Source: Frigidibacter oleivorans (GTDB lineage Bacteria; Pseudomonadota; Alphaproteobacteria; Rhodobacterales; Rhodobacteraceae). Taken from it: a stretch of DNA of 64,000 nt. Location: positions 1 to 64,000 of the forward strand of contig NZ_RJRZ01000005.1 of the NCBI RefSeq assembly GCF_003993775.1. The letters are read 5' to 3'. Below are positions 25,260 to 34,030 of the stretch, in pieces; the stretch's first letter is position 1; the number at the start of each line of letters is the position of its first letter. A program made the position numbers and the translations under genes. A model generated the notes under the pieces. The model was not told the origin of the DNA. It did no database searches and saw only the letters and a list, made by a program, of their open reading frames with translations.

Positions 25260-25805
25260 CCTTCAGCCCTCAGGCATGTCCGCAATGGGCTTGCAGGCAC
25301 GTACAAGGGCGTGGCATCACCAGCTTTCCTCCGTCGAAGCGTGCGTGCCAGCGCTTCGAGTTGATCCGCACATTGGTTCCAGCCGTCGTGAACCCCCATG
25401 TCGCGATGCTTCTGCATGGTCTCTGTCGACCAGTGGCGGGCCCGGGCCGTGTATCGCGTTTTCCCGTCTTCATCTGCGAAGGTGACAATCACAACCATAA
25501 AGGGCGCCCCCCTCCCCCGGCTCCCAACCAGCGCGAAAGGCATCAGTGACCACCAGCTTCTCGCCAGGCACCGCTTCTAGGCAAATGCCCTGCGCAGGCA
25601 TTGCATCGCCTTCGGGGGATTGCATCGTAATGTTGTGCTTGCCTCCGGCCCGGAGCTCGACTTCGGCCTCCGAAACGTTCCACGGCTTCGGCGCGAACCA
25701 TTGCTTCAGCAACTCGGCTTCGGTCCAGCAGCGATAAACTGCGTTCCGTGGAGCATCAAGGAGCCTGCTGAGCACAAGTTCGCGGTCATTGGGAACGTCG
25801 GTCAT
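25260..25805 (-). pseudogene. SRPBCC/AHSA1-type protein broken by a one-base frameshift
   Basis: The N-terminal half (from ATG 25805, after AGGAGACAAC) reads MTDVPNDRELVLSRLLDAP, CWTEAELLKQWFAPKPW and VVTDAFRAGWEPGEG. The C-terminal half continues in another frame as PFMVVIVTFADEDGKTRY and HRDMGVHDGWNQCADQLEALARTL. The switch falls at a run of six C (25507-25512; six G on the coding strand); removing one base joins the two into a normal AHSA1-like protein. The second half then stays in frame with the cupin at 25225. It may be a real mutation, a phase-variable tract or a sequencing error. Confidence 0.75.
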
Positions 25806-26015
25806 CAGGTTGTCTCCTGACTGAGAGTGCTGCACCGCAGTCAAACGTCGGGCCGCACAGAGTGCTGTTCCGTTTACCCCGCGGCGCATCGGGCTTGGAA
25901 CGCAAATACAAACCGGTTGGTATCTATCAATCGATCAACACGTTGCCCGGCCCGGATGAGGTGGATCGGCGCAGACCTGCTGTCTGGACGCGGGACCGCC
26001 CGACCCCGGCGAAAG

Positions 26016-26663
26016 TCATCCGGGCACGTTCCAGCCGGCGTCGAGGGCCAGCCCCGCCAGGGCCGAACTCAGGATACGCTCGAGAACCGGATCATCAGGG
26101 GTGACCTCTTCCCCGAGAAAACGCGAGCCATCGATCCGCAACATCGCGTAGCCATGGACCAGGCACCACAGAGAGATCGCGGCATCGCGTCGGTCGCTGT
26201 CGGAGCGCCCGCTCAGGCAGACCGACAGCGCGGTCATCAGCGGCTCGATCGTGCGGCGTTTCGCCAGGGCCGCGCCGGGATGGTCCGCCCATGAGGTGAT
26301 GAAGGCTCCGAACATCAGCCGGTACAACTGGGGCTTTTCGAGCGCAAAGGCCACATAGTCCCGCCCGAGCGCGTGCAGCGTTTCCCAGTCGGCCGCCGCA
26401 GGATCGGTGATCGCGTCCTGCCTCAGGCGCAGCCGCTCGTACCCCTGCTCGGCCAGGGCGGCCAGCAACCCCTCGCGGCTGTCGAAATGGTTGTAGGGCG
26501 CGGTCTGGGACACCCCGACGTGGCGCGAAAGCGCCCGGAAAGAGATCGCGTCGGCGCCGGAACTTTCCAGCAGGTCTCCGGCGGCATCCAGCAATGCTGC
26601 CCTGAGATTTCCGTGGTGGTACGCGCCCTTGCCTAGCTCGCGGTTGGCGTCTTCTCCGCCCAT
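26016..26663 (-). CDS. TetR-family regulator
   Basis: 215 residues: HTH NLRAALLDAAGDLLESSGADAISFRALSRHVGVSQTAPYNHFDSREGLLAALAEQGYERL and a WHG-type C-terminal domain (YVAFALEKPQLYRLMFGAF, ISLWCLVHGYAMLRID). It is divergent from the methyltransferase/hydroxylase operon starting at 26770 and presumably represses it. Confidence 0.91.
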   Translation of the reverse strand: MGGEDANRELGKGAYHHGNLRAALLDAAGDLLESSGADAISFRALSRHVGVSQTAPYNHFDSREGLLAALAEQGYERLRLRQDAITDPAAADWETLHALGRDYVAFALEKPQLYRLMFGAFITSWADHPGAALAKRRTIEPLMTALSVCLSGRSDSDRRDAAISLWCLVHGYAMLRIDGSRFLGEEVTPDDPVLERILSSALAGLALDAGWNVPG

Positions 26664-26689
26664 GAACGGCTCCCGGCTCCGTGAAACAG

Positions 26690-26742
26690 GTCAATATTGA
26701 CAGCGATCATATCGACGTGCAACCATGTGTTCACTGTCAATA
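26690..26742. promoter_or_regulatory. TetR operator candidates
   Basis: GTCAATATTGAC (26690-26701) is a perfect 12-bp palindrome. The half-site GTCAATAT occurs again at 26735-26742. Both lie in the 106-base gap between the divergent tetR and methyltransferase genes. Confidence 0.65.
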
Positions 26743-26769
26743 TAGCACTCATCATCGCGGAGCACCGCC

Positions 26770-27411
26770 ATGTCCCATCACCCGCCCCCGCCGCCGCTGG
26801 GACCCGCCGCCTTCCTCGCAGCCTTCCTACGCAGCCCGAGGCGGATCGCGTCCGCCTTGCCATCCGGCGCGGCGCTGAGCGACATCATGGTGCGGGACAT
26901 TCCGCTGGGCGTGCCCATCCTAGAACTCGGCGCTGGGACGGGGGTCTTCACGCGGGCTATGCTGCACCAGGGCGTGGCCGAGGCGGACCTGACCCTGATT
27001 GAACGGCACCCGGGCTTTGCCCGGCGCCTCGCCGCCTGCCATCCCCGGGCGCGGGTGCTGGATGGCGACGCAGCGCGGCTCGGGCGGCACCTTGCGAAGG
27101 GTGATGTCGCAGCGGCCATCAGCGGCCTGCCGCTGCTGTCGATGTCGACCGCGACGAAGTTCCGCATCCTGGCATCGGTCTTCGGCGCGCTCTGCCGGGA
27201 CGGCGCTCTCTACCAGTTCACCTACGGCCCGCGAGCCCCTGTACCGGCGGCCATGCTCAAACGACTCGGCCTGGTGGCCGAGGAAGTCGGCTTCACCTGG
27301 CGAAACCTGCCGCCCGCGCGGGTCTATCGCCTGAGCCGACGGCAGGCGCCGGCCGCCGGACACGCCCCGGCCACGGCCCCCGGTGCGGAGGAGCGGCGCG
27401 ATGCGGCTTGA
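26770..27411 (+). CDS. SAM-dependent methyltransferase, PmtA/KsgA-like
   Basis: 213 residues. FLRSPRRIASALPSGAAL at the N-terminus and ILELGAGTGVFTRAML (SAM motif I, about residues 50-65) followed by LTLIERHPGFARRLA, DGDAARL and ISGLPLLSMS are typical of phospholipid N-methyltransferases of the PmtA type, related to rRNA adenine dimethylases. The C-terminal tail is short and proline-rich. It overlaps the 2Fe-2S gene by 11 bases, so it is the first gene of the hydroxylase operon. That pairing is odd: such a methyltransferase has no known role with molybdenum hydroxylases. Confidence 0.82.
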   Translation: MSHHPPPPPLGPAAFLAAFLRSPRRIASALPSGAALSDIMVRDIPLGVPILELGAGTGVFTRAMLHQGVAEADLTLIERHPGFARRLAACHPRARVLDGDAARLGRHLAKGDVAAAISGLPLLSMSTATKFRILASVFGALCRDGALYQFTYGPRAPVPAAMLKRLGLVAEEVGFTWRNLPPARVYRLSRRQAPAAGHAPATAPGAEERRDAA

Positions 27412-27862
27412 GTTCACCCTGAACGACGCCCCCGTCCAGGCGGACGCCGACCCGGACATGCCCCTGCTCTGGCTGCTGCGCGACGCCTTCGGGCTGACCA
27501 GCGTCAAGTTCGGCTGCGGCGTCGGCGCCTGCGGCGCCTGCACTGTCCATCTGGATGGTGGGGCGGTGCGGGCCTGCACGGTGTTGGCAGGCGATTGCCG
27601 CGGGCGACGCATAACCACGCTTGAAGGACTGGGCGGCGAGGCATCCCTGCACCCGGTCCAGCAGGCCTGGATTGATGTGCAGGTTCCGCAATGCGGGTAC
27701 TGCCAGCCGGGCATGATCATGGCCGCCGCCGCGCTCCTGACGGAAACGCCCCGCCCGACCGAGGCCGAGGTCGACGCGGCGATGACCAACCTCTGCCGCT
27801 GCGGCACCTATCCGCGTGTGCGCCGTGCCATCGCACGGGTGGCCACGGAGTCCGAAGGATGA
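27401..27862 (+). CDS. 2Fe-2S subunit of an isoquinoline 1-oxidoreductase-type hydroxylase
   Basis: 153 residues. The plant-type cluster ligands C39, C44, C47 and C59 (FGCGVGACGACTVH...ACTV) and the second cluster ligands C98, C101, C132 and C134 (QCGYCQPGM...CRCG) are all present. This is the small electron-transfer subunit of two-subunit xanthine-oxidase-family enzymes. The ATG follows GGAGGAG. The stop overlaps the next start (ATGA). Confidence 0.95.
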   Translation: MRLEFTLNDAPVQADADPDMPLLWLLRDAFGLTSVKFGCGVGACGACTVHLDGGAVRACTVLAGDCRGRRITTLEGLGGEASLHPVQQAWIDVQVPQCGYCQPGMIMAAAALLTETPRPTEAEVDAAMTNLCRCGTYPRVRRAIARVATESEG

Positions 27863-30072
27863 GCGGCGTGATCACCAGACGCCGCCTGCTGGCCGGCGGT
27901 GCGGCCCTTGCGGGCGGCGGTGTGCTGTTCGGCTGGCTCGGCTACCGGCGGGCGGAAGCCGCCGTGGCGGACCGTGCCGCGGCGCTGACCGATACACGGG
28001 GCGGACGGCTTCTGGCCGGATGGGTGCGGATCGACGAAGACGGCGCGGTCACCGTCTACGTGCCTCATGTCGATATGGGACAGGGCACCCAGACCGCGCT
28101 GGCGATGCAGTTGATCGAGGAGATGGACGGCGACTGGGACCGCGTCTCGGTCGCCCCGGCACCGGCCGATCCCGCCTTTGCCAACTGGTTCCTGGCGCTG
28201 GCCTACACGCGCGAGAACGGCGAACTGCCGGGCGCCGAGGCTGGCTGGCTGGACCCCGTCTTCCGCATCGCCGCGCGGCGGATGCACATGCAGCTTACCG
28301 CCGGATCGACCGCCGTCCGCACCACCGGCGAATTCGGCTTCCGGCTGATCGGCGCGGCGATCCGCGCGGTGATGGTGGACAGTGCCGCTGCGGCCCTCGG
28401 CGTGCCGGCGGCCGAGCTTTCGGTCGACTCCGGACAGGTGACACATGCGCAAACCGGCCGTGCGCTCGACTTTGGCACGCTGGCCGCCGATGCGGCAACG
28501 CGGGCCCTGCCCGCGCGCCCCCGGCAGAAGGCGGTGCCTGAGCGCTGGCTCACCGGGCGGCCGCGCGCGGGTCTCGACATCCCGGGCAAGGTGACGGGCC
28601 GGACCCGCTACGCCATCGACATCGCCCTGCCCGGCATGCTCCATGCGACAGTGCGCCATCCCCCCGTGCGCGGCCACCGGCTTGAGGCCGTCGATCTGGC
28701 GGCCGCCCGCGCCGTGCCCGGGGTTGTGGACGCGTTGGTCGAGGATAACACGCTCTTCGTTCTGGCCGACAGCCACTGGCACGCGGAACAGGGGGCCGAT
28801 GTCGCCCGCCCCCGCTTTGCCGGCCCGGCGGGGCCCTCCAGCGCCGCGCTGACGGGGGACCGCCTCGCCGCGCTCGACACCGGCCCCTGGACCGAGGTCG
28901 AGGTTCAGGGTGAGCCAGCCGAGATGGCCGGGACCATGGCTGACGCTGACCTCTTCGACGTCACGCTCGACGTCCCCTATCTGCACCATGCCACGCTGGA
29001 GCCGATGAACGCCACGGCCCGGATGCAGGACGGCAAGCTCGACGTCTGGATCGGCCATCAGGACCCGCTGGGGGCCCGGGCCGATGCTGCAACACTTACC
29101 GGGCTCGCGTTCGAGGATGTCACCCTGCATCCCTGCCCCATCGGCGGGTCTTTCGGTCTGCGGGTGCGCACCGCGCCCGAGGCGTCGGGTCCCCTGCGCC
29201 AAGTATGCCTTCTGGCACGCCATGCCGCACCCCGCGCCGTGAAGCTGATCTGGCCCCGCGATCAGGACATGAAGCAGGGGCGCTATCGTCCGGCCGCAAC
29301 CAGCCGCATCCGGATCGGCAGCGACGCAACCGGCCTGCCGGTGCTCTGGGACCAGACCTATACCGAAGGCGTGGTCGCCCGGGAAATCGCCCATCCGATC
29401 CCCTATGCGATCCCGCATCAGCGGTTCCGGTCCGTGCCCCGCAGGGATCCGGTCACGGTGGGGGCGTTCCGAGGCGTCAATGCCTCACAGCACGGGTTCT
29501 GGCGCGAGGCGGCACTCGATGCCTGGTGCGCCGCCCGGGGCGCGGATCCGCTGGATATCCGGCTGCGCCTGCTGTCTGGGGATGCGCGCGGCACCGCGGT
29601 TCTCGGCGCGCTTGCCGATGTGCTCGGCCCGGCCGCCGGCGCGCCCGGGACCGGCCGCGGGCTGGGATATGCCGAAGGGTTCGGAGGCACGCGCTGCGCC
29701 GTGGGGTTCGATCTGACGGCAGACGGGCCCCGCCCCCGCATCCTGCGGACCGTCGCGGTGGTGGATTGCGGACAGGTCGTCAATCCTCTCAGCGCGGCCC
29801 AGCAGGTCGAAGGCGCCATCGTCCAGGCGGTGTCGACAGCCCTGGCCGAAAGGATCACCCTGACGGGCGGGGCCGTTGATCAGTCCTACCTGTCGGACTA
29901 TGGCGTGATCGGGATGGACGCCGCCCCCCGCGGGGCCGAGGTGATCTTCATCCTCTCCGACGCGCCGCCGTCGGGCCTCGGAGAATCCGCGTTTCCGCCC
30001 GTCTCATCCGCATTGCTCGAAGCTCTCGCGCAGGCAACCGGCGACCGCCGCGCCAGCCTGCCGCTGATGTGA
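27859..30072 (+). CDS. Molybdopterin-binding subunit, isoquinoline 1-oxidoreductase beta type
   Basis: 737 residues, normal for the IorB-like subunits of the xanthine oxidase family. It starts with a twin-arginine-like signal (TRRRLLAGGAALAGGGVLFGW), followed by VYVPHVDMGQGTQTALAMQLIEEM, PGKVTGRTRYAIDI, YLHHATLEPMNATA, VGAFRGVNASQHGFW and a final GLGESAFPPVSSAL (the GE of the active site). With the 27401 subunit it hydroxylates an aromatic heterocycle or oxidises an aldehyde outside the cytoplasm; the usual cytochrome partner and XdhC-like chaperone are absent here. Confidence 0.93.
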   Translation: MSGVITRRRLLAGGAALAGGGVLFGWLGYRRAEAAVADRAAALTDTRGGRLLAGWVRIDEDGAVTVYVPHVDMGQGTQTALAMQLIEEMDGDWDRVSVAPAPADPAFANWFLALAYTRENGELPGAEAGWLDPVFRIAARRMHMQLTAGSTAVRTTGEFGFRLIGAAIRAVMVDSAAAALGVPAAELSVDSGQVTHAQTGRALDFGTLAADAATRALPARPRQKAVPERWLTGRPRAGLDIPGKVTGRTRYAIDIALPGMLHATVRHPPVRGHRLEAVDLAAARAVPGVVDALVEDNTLFVLADSHWHAEQGADVARPRFAGPAGPSSAALTGDRLAALDTGPWTEVEVQGEPAEMAGTMADADLFDVTLDVPYLHHATLEPMNATARMQDGKLDVWIGHQDPLGARADAATLTGLAFEDVTLHPCPIGGSFGLRVRTAPEASGPLRQVCLLARHAAPRAVKLIWPRDQDMKQGRYRPAATSRIRIGSDATGLPVLWDQTYTEGVVAREIAHPIPYAIPHQRFRSVPRRDPVTVGAFRGVNASQHGFWREAALDAWCAARGADPLDIRLRLLSGDARGTAVLGALADVLGPAAGAPGTGRGLGYAEGFGGTRCAVGFDLTADGPRPRILRTVAVVDCGQVVNPLSAAQQVEGAIVQAVSTALAERITLTGGAVDQSYLSDYGVIGMDAAPRGAEVIFILSDAPPSGLGESAFPPVSSALLEALAQATGDRRASLPLM

Positions 30073-30087
30073 TCGTGCCTGCAGGGG

Positions 30088-31020
30088 TCATGATCCGCCA
30101 GTGCCACCTCCTGTGCCACTGGCGGCATTTTTCCCGCACCACGCCGCCACAAAGCTTCGAAACTTTTCAGCCGCGGGGTGATGCATTCGATCCTGCCAGC
30201 TGAGCGCAAACGGCAGTTCAGGCACGTTCTCCCCCGCCAGCGGACGAAAGCACACACCCGGCCTCCCGGCAAAAGCCATCGAACGGATGACGAACCCGAT
30301 CCCGCGCCCGGCGGAGGCCAGCCCGATCACCGCGATGGAATTCGAGACCTCGTGGTCGATCATCGGCTCCACATTTGCGGTCCGTAGCATGTGAACGAGC
30401 CGGTCGAAGATCGCGGGTCCGATGGAGCGGCCGGTAAAGATCAGGGACTCGCCCGCCAGTTCCGCGGGATCGATCACGTCTCGCTGCGCCAGCGGATGGC
30501 CTTCGGGCAACACCGCCACGAAAGTTTCCCCCGGCAGTGCAAGCATCGGCCGGGCGCCGCGCTGGAGCGGCGGGTGAAGCACTCCGAAATCCAGTCTGCC
30601 GGCCCTGATCTCGACCTCAATTCCGTCCGACAGATGCTCGCTCAGGCGCAATCTTACCCCCGGATGCGCTGCCTCGAACGCGCGGATCAGGCGCGGCACG
30701 AAAGAGTAGAAGGAGACGGGCGTGTAGCCGACCCGCAGCACACCGTCATCGCCAGCGGCAATCCGTTGCGCGGTCTGGCCAAGGTCTTCGGCCTGGCGCA
30801 GGAGTGCCTCGGCATGGGGCAGGAATTCTGCACCGGCCGGTGTCAGCACCGTGTCGCCCGGCCTGCGTTCAAACAGCGCGAACCCAAGCAGATCCTCAAG
30901 ACGCGCGATCCGCTGGCTGAAGGTCGGTTGGGCCAGGCTGACGCGCTCGGCAGAACGGCTGAAGCTTCTGGTTTCGGCCAGGACCGTGAAGCAGCGCAGG
31001 CTGCGCAGGTCGATATCCAT
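30088..31020 (-). CDS. LysR-family regulator
   Basis: 310 residues from the ATG at 31020, preceded by GGGGGAGATGG. N-terminal HTH LRSLRCFTVLAETRSFSRSAERVSLAQPTFSQRIARLEDLLGFALFERRPGDTVLTPAG; effector domain from about residue 90 (VLRVGYTPVSFYSFVPRLIRAFEAAHPGVRL). It is divergent from the exported beta-propeller gene at 31139, its probable target, and convergent with the hydroxylase operon. Confidence 0.92.
   Translation of the reverse strand: MDIDLRSLRCFTVLAETRSFSRSAERVSLAQPTFSQRIARLEDLLGFALFERRPGDTVLTPAGAEFLPHAEALLRQAEDLGQTAQRIAAGDDGVLRVGYTPVSFYSFVPRLIRAFEAAHPGVRLRLSEHLSDGIEVEIRAGRLDFGVLHPPLQRGARPMLALPGETFVAVLPEGHPLAQRDVIDPAELAGESLIFTGRSIGPAIFDRLVHMLRTANVEPMIDHEVSNSIAVIGLASAGRGIGFVIRSMAFAGRPGVCFRPLAGENVPELPFALSWQDRMHHPAAEKFRSFVAAWCGKNAASGTGGGTGGS
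30095..30132 (+). terminator. Rho-independent terminator of the hydroxylase operon
   Basis: CCGCCAGTG (30095-30103) and CACTGGCGG (30117-30125) form a perfect 9-bp stem with a 13-base loop, followed by CATTTTT (T-run 30128-30132). It starts 23 bases after the operon stop and lies inside the 3' end of the convergent LysR gene. Confidence 0.8.
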
Positions 31021-31038
31021 CCATCTCCCCCATGCTCT

Positions 31039-31053
31039 ATTGGTTTTTGCAAT
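31039..31053. promoter_or_regulatory. LysR-type binding box (T-N11-A)
   Basis: ATTG (31039-31042) and CAAT (31050-31053) form an inverted repeat around seven bases, giving the T-N11-A arrangement expected of LysR boxes. It lies 19 bases upstream of the lysR start, between the divergent genes. Confidence 0.5.
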
Positions 31054-31138
31054 AATGACCGAAGACCTTAAGATTTGAAGCCCCGGCGCGCAGATTGCAT
31101 CGTTTCCCAATGGTCCGGAGACAAGAAAAGGAAATAAC

Positions 31139-32431
31139 ATGCGCCATCTGATCATCGCCGGGCTTCTGTGCTCCGGACTTCCCCTGCCCGCCTTCGCCGA
31201 GGACACCGCGCTCCTGGACCGGCTGGATGCCAGCCGGATCGTCGCCATCTCGGATGGTGATTTTGTCGGCAGCACCTATGCCGACGGCGTGCTTGCGCCC
31301 GAGGCCGCGGGACACCGCGATGTCTTGAGCGTTCTGACCCGCAGCGCCGACGGCTGGATCCGCGCGGAGCTCGAACTCTCCAACTCCGTCACCGCAGCGC
31401 CCGAAATCCTGGCCCTTGACTCAACCGGCCGCTGGGCCTTTGTGGCGGAACGGCTGGCCGGTCGGCAGGCGGGCGACCAGACGGCAGCCGATCTCTCGCC
31501 CGGTCGCAGGGTCTTTGCCGTCGACCTCGAGGATCCCGCCGCACCGCGGCTGGCATTCGAGACCGAAGTGATGGACTTCCCCGAAGCGCTGGCCGTTAGC
31601 CCGGATGGACGCAGTATCGCGGTCGTCGGAGGCAGCGGTGATGACGCCCGCATCGACATCCTGCCCTTCGGACCCGATGGGTTCGGCACCGCGCTAAGGG
31701 CGGAGCTGAACACGCTAGGTGTTGACGGAGCACTGGCACCGCTGGCGGTGACCAATGTCCATTGGCACCCCGACGGAAACCGCATTGCAGTCAACCTCAA
31801 CCGGCAGGACAGCGTGGCATTGCTGGAAATACTGCCGGAGGGGCTTCGACTGATTGGCACACCGGCCCCCACAGGAACCGACCCCTTCGTGGGCAGGTTC
31901 GCGGCAGGTGGCCGGTACTACGTGACCGCGAACTGGGGGCGGGACTTCACCGCCCAGACGGTGACGGGCAGGCTGCCGGACCGTCCGTCGACGCTTTCAG
32001 TCCTCGCCGTGGAGGACAGCGGTCTCATCGCCCTGGGTCGTGCGGAGACGGGTGAATCAGCCGAAGGCATTGCAGTCAGCCCAGACGGAGGCCTGATCGC
32101 GACCGTGAATATGGATGGCACCAGCCTTCCGGGTGACCGTTTCAGCCGCTTCGGCACGATCGGCCTGTTCCGGCTGTCCGACCAGGGCACGCTCGACCCG
32201 CTAGGTCTCTATCAGCTGGAAGGCGTCCTGCCCGAGGGCGGCACGTTCGATGCAACTGGCCGGCACTTCCTGGCGACGGTTTTCCATGGCCATGAGGACG
32301 CCACACCGGACACCGGCGCCGGTCTAGAAGTATTTGAAGTCGATCCGACAGCAGGTCCGAGAGGAGCGCTGACTGCCGTGGGCCGGATCGTCATGCCGCA
32401 TGGCGTGCACCATGTGGCAATTCAACCGTGA
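31139..32431 (+). CDS. Exported beta-propeller protein
   Basis: 430 residues, ATG after AAGGAAATAAC. A signal peptide (LIIAGLLCSGLPLPAFAED) leads into repeated WD/lactonase-like blades: LALDSTGRWAFVAE, LAVSPDGRSIAVVGG, VHWHPDGNRIAVNLNRQDS, IAVSPDGGLIATVNMDG and TFDATGRHFLATVF. It belongs to the broad YVTN/lactonase-like propeller group and acts in the periplasm. It may bind or hydrolyse a sugar lactone or similar ligand; substrate unknown. Likely controlled by the divergent LysR. Confidence 0.82.
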   Translation: MRHLIIAGLLCSGLPLPAFAEDTALLDRLDASRIVAISDGDFVGSTYADGVLAPEAAGHRDVLSVLTRSADGWIRAELELSNSVTAAPEILALDSTGRWAFVAERLAGRQAGDQTAADLSPGRRVFAVDLEDPAAPRLAFETEVMDFPEALAVSPDGRSIAVVGGSGDDARIDILPFGPDGFGTALRAELNTLGVDGALAPLAVTNVHWHPDGNRIAVNLNRQDSVALLEILPEGLRLIGTPAPTGTDPFVGRFAAGGRYYVTANWGRDFTAQTVTGRLPDRPSTLSVLAVEDSGLIALGRAETGESAEGIAVSPDGGLIATVNMDGTSLPGDRFSRFGTIGLFRLSDQGTLDPLGLYQLEGVLPEGGTFDATGRHFLATVFHGHEDATPDTGAGLEVFEVDPTAGPRGALTAVGRIVMPHGVHHVAIQP

Positions 32432-32858
32432 CCCTGCCTCACGTAGGGATGCAGCCCGTGACGAACTGCAGTCTACGTCTCACGCTTTAAGTTCGAGAGC
32501 ACCTTGTCCCTAGGAACTAGCCATGCAGACGCAAATTACAAGGGCCTAATAGCTGCACAGTTATCATCTCGGATACCTGCTATGCCCTCAACTTTGAAGC
32601 AAGATGCATCACCTTTAGAACCCAGCCGCAACCGGCGGAAGCGAACTGCCGATTTCGCCAGCATTCATCACGATTGAAGCGAACAAACTGGTATATAGAA
32701 CTTGGGATTGTAACCGAAATTTATTCTCGAAGCCAGTGCCCTTTCAAGCCAGAAGAATCAAGCCGGCATCACCTCTAACGCTTGAAAGCCAACAGATCTT
32801 CGGATCACGAAGCGCCTAATTGGAGCTGAGCAACATAGAATAAGGAACAGATCTTCTC
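32432..32858. other. Low-GC intergenic stretch at the cargo/backbone junction
   Basis: About 430 bases with visibly lower GC than the DNA on the left. No frame with a family motif or ribosome site was found apart from the AAGGAACAG that serves the LysR gene at 32859. It marks the change from accessory genes to the conjugative backbone. Confidence 0.5.
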
Positions 32859-33797
32859 ATGATCCACACTTCTCGGAAACGATGCGATAATAACGTCCAG
32901 ATTTCAATCCGACATCTGCGCTTCTTTGTTATCACTGCCGAGCAAGGTAGCTTTCGCAGGGCGAGTATTATCCTCGAAACTGAACAATCAACCGTTAGCC
33001 GTCGGGTGCGGACGCTGGAAGACCTCCTTGGCGTATCGCTTTTTCATCGGCAAACGAGCGGAGTTTCACTTACCTACGCAGGCCGTCAGTTTCTGCCGCG
33101 AGCACGTAGAATAATTCGAATTCTTTATGAGGGGGCGATCGAATCGTCTGCAAGTGGCCGGTCTGAAGAAGGCATCTTACGCATCGGACTCTATTCATCG
33201 ATGGCTTCCGGATTTCTAGCGAGTGTAATTTCCGATTTCGCTCAACGCCACGAAAGTATCCGTCTTGAGTTTATTGAGGGGGCGCCCGGCGATCTCGTCG
33301 CATCGATCCGTCAATTAAACTTAGATATTGCTGTGACTGCAGGCACACGTTACTGGGAGAACTGCGATCAAGAGCAATTTTGGTCCGAATGCATTTACGT
33401 TGCCATTCCAGACCGCCACTTCCTATCAGGCCGTGAGTTGGTCACCTGGCATGACCTCTCAAACGAAGTCTTAATGGTGAGTGATGCGCCTCCCGGAGAA
33501 GAATTTTATAAATACATTGTCAGGCAAATGGGAAACATAGGCGTGCACCCAACGATTAGGACTCACAATGTTGTGCGCGATAACTTACTTCCACTTGTTG
33601 CAATAGGGCAAGGGCTGACCATTGTAGGTGAAGCCATAACCATCGCGAAGTTCCCCGGCGTAGTGTATAGACCGATAGCAAATGAACGAATGGCTTTCTC
33701 TGCTGTCTGGTCGATGCACAACGACAACCCTGCCCTAAGGCGCTTTCTAAGTACCGCGCGCGAATACTCTATCAAGTGGCATTCTCGAACGGCTTAG
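32859..33797 (+). CDS. LysR-family regulator of the conjugative element
   Basis: 312 residues: HTH IRHLRFFVITAEQGSFRRASIILETEQSTVSRRVRTLEDLLGVSLFHRQTSGVSLTYAG and an effector domain. GC content and codon use are lower than in its neighbours. A LysR gene next to DUF2274 and trbI is a recurring arrangement in alphaproteobacterial trb-type elements, so it is probably part of the backbone rather than cargo and may control transfer. It is convergent with the DUF2274 gene (18-base gap). Confidence 0.9.
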   Translation: MIHTSRKRCDNNVQISIRHLRFFVITAEQGSFRRASIILETEQSTVSRRVRTLEDLLGVSLFHRQTSGVSLTYAGRQFLPRARRIIRILYEGAIESSASGRSEEGILRIGLYSSMASGFLASVISDFAQRHESIRLEFIEGAPGDLVASIRQLNLDIAVTAGTRYWENCDQEQFWSECIYVAIPDRHFLSGRELVTWHDLSNEVLMVSDAPPGEEFYKYIVRQMGNIGVHPTIRTHNVVRDNLLPLVAIGQGLTIVGEAITIAKFPGVVYRPIANERMAFSAVWSMHNDNPALRRFLSTAREYSIKWHSRTA

Positions 33798-33815
33798 CCT
33801 CAATTTCCAATACTA

Positions 33816-34028
33816 CTATCGTCGTGTCTTCGCAAACACGCGATCCGTCGCCATGAACCGCTCTAACATCGGCACTATAAGCCGGACGGGATCGGCGACA
33901 GGCTGGCCTGTCTCCCGTTCCAGCACCTCGGCATAGGCGACAAGATCGCGATGAACGGACGCGGGCAATTCCACTGTCACCTTCACCGGCTTGTCATCGG
34001 CCAACGGCCCAAGCTTGAGTTTCGACAT
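33816..34028 (-). CDS. DUF2274 protein
   Basis: 70 residues (MSKLKLGPLADDKPVKVTVELPASVHRDLVAYAEVLERETGQPV...). The TVELPASVHRDLVAYAEVL segment looks like a ribbon-helix-helix, and the length and context (directly after trbI) match DUF2274 proteins of conjugative elements. ATG 34028 follows AGGAGG; it is the last gene of the trb operon, 2 bases after trbI. Probably a DNA-binding regulator; not proven. Confidence 0.88.
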   Translation of the reverse strand: MSKLKLGPLADDKPVKVTVELPASVHRDLVAYAEVLERETGQPVADPVRLIVPMLERFMATDRVFAKTRR

Positions 34029-34030
34029 GA

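Noticed and set aside
27808-29418. Long minus-strand open frame (over 500 codons)
   Set aside because: It lies opposite the well-supported molybdopterin subunit and shows no domain; a GC-rich shadow frame.
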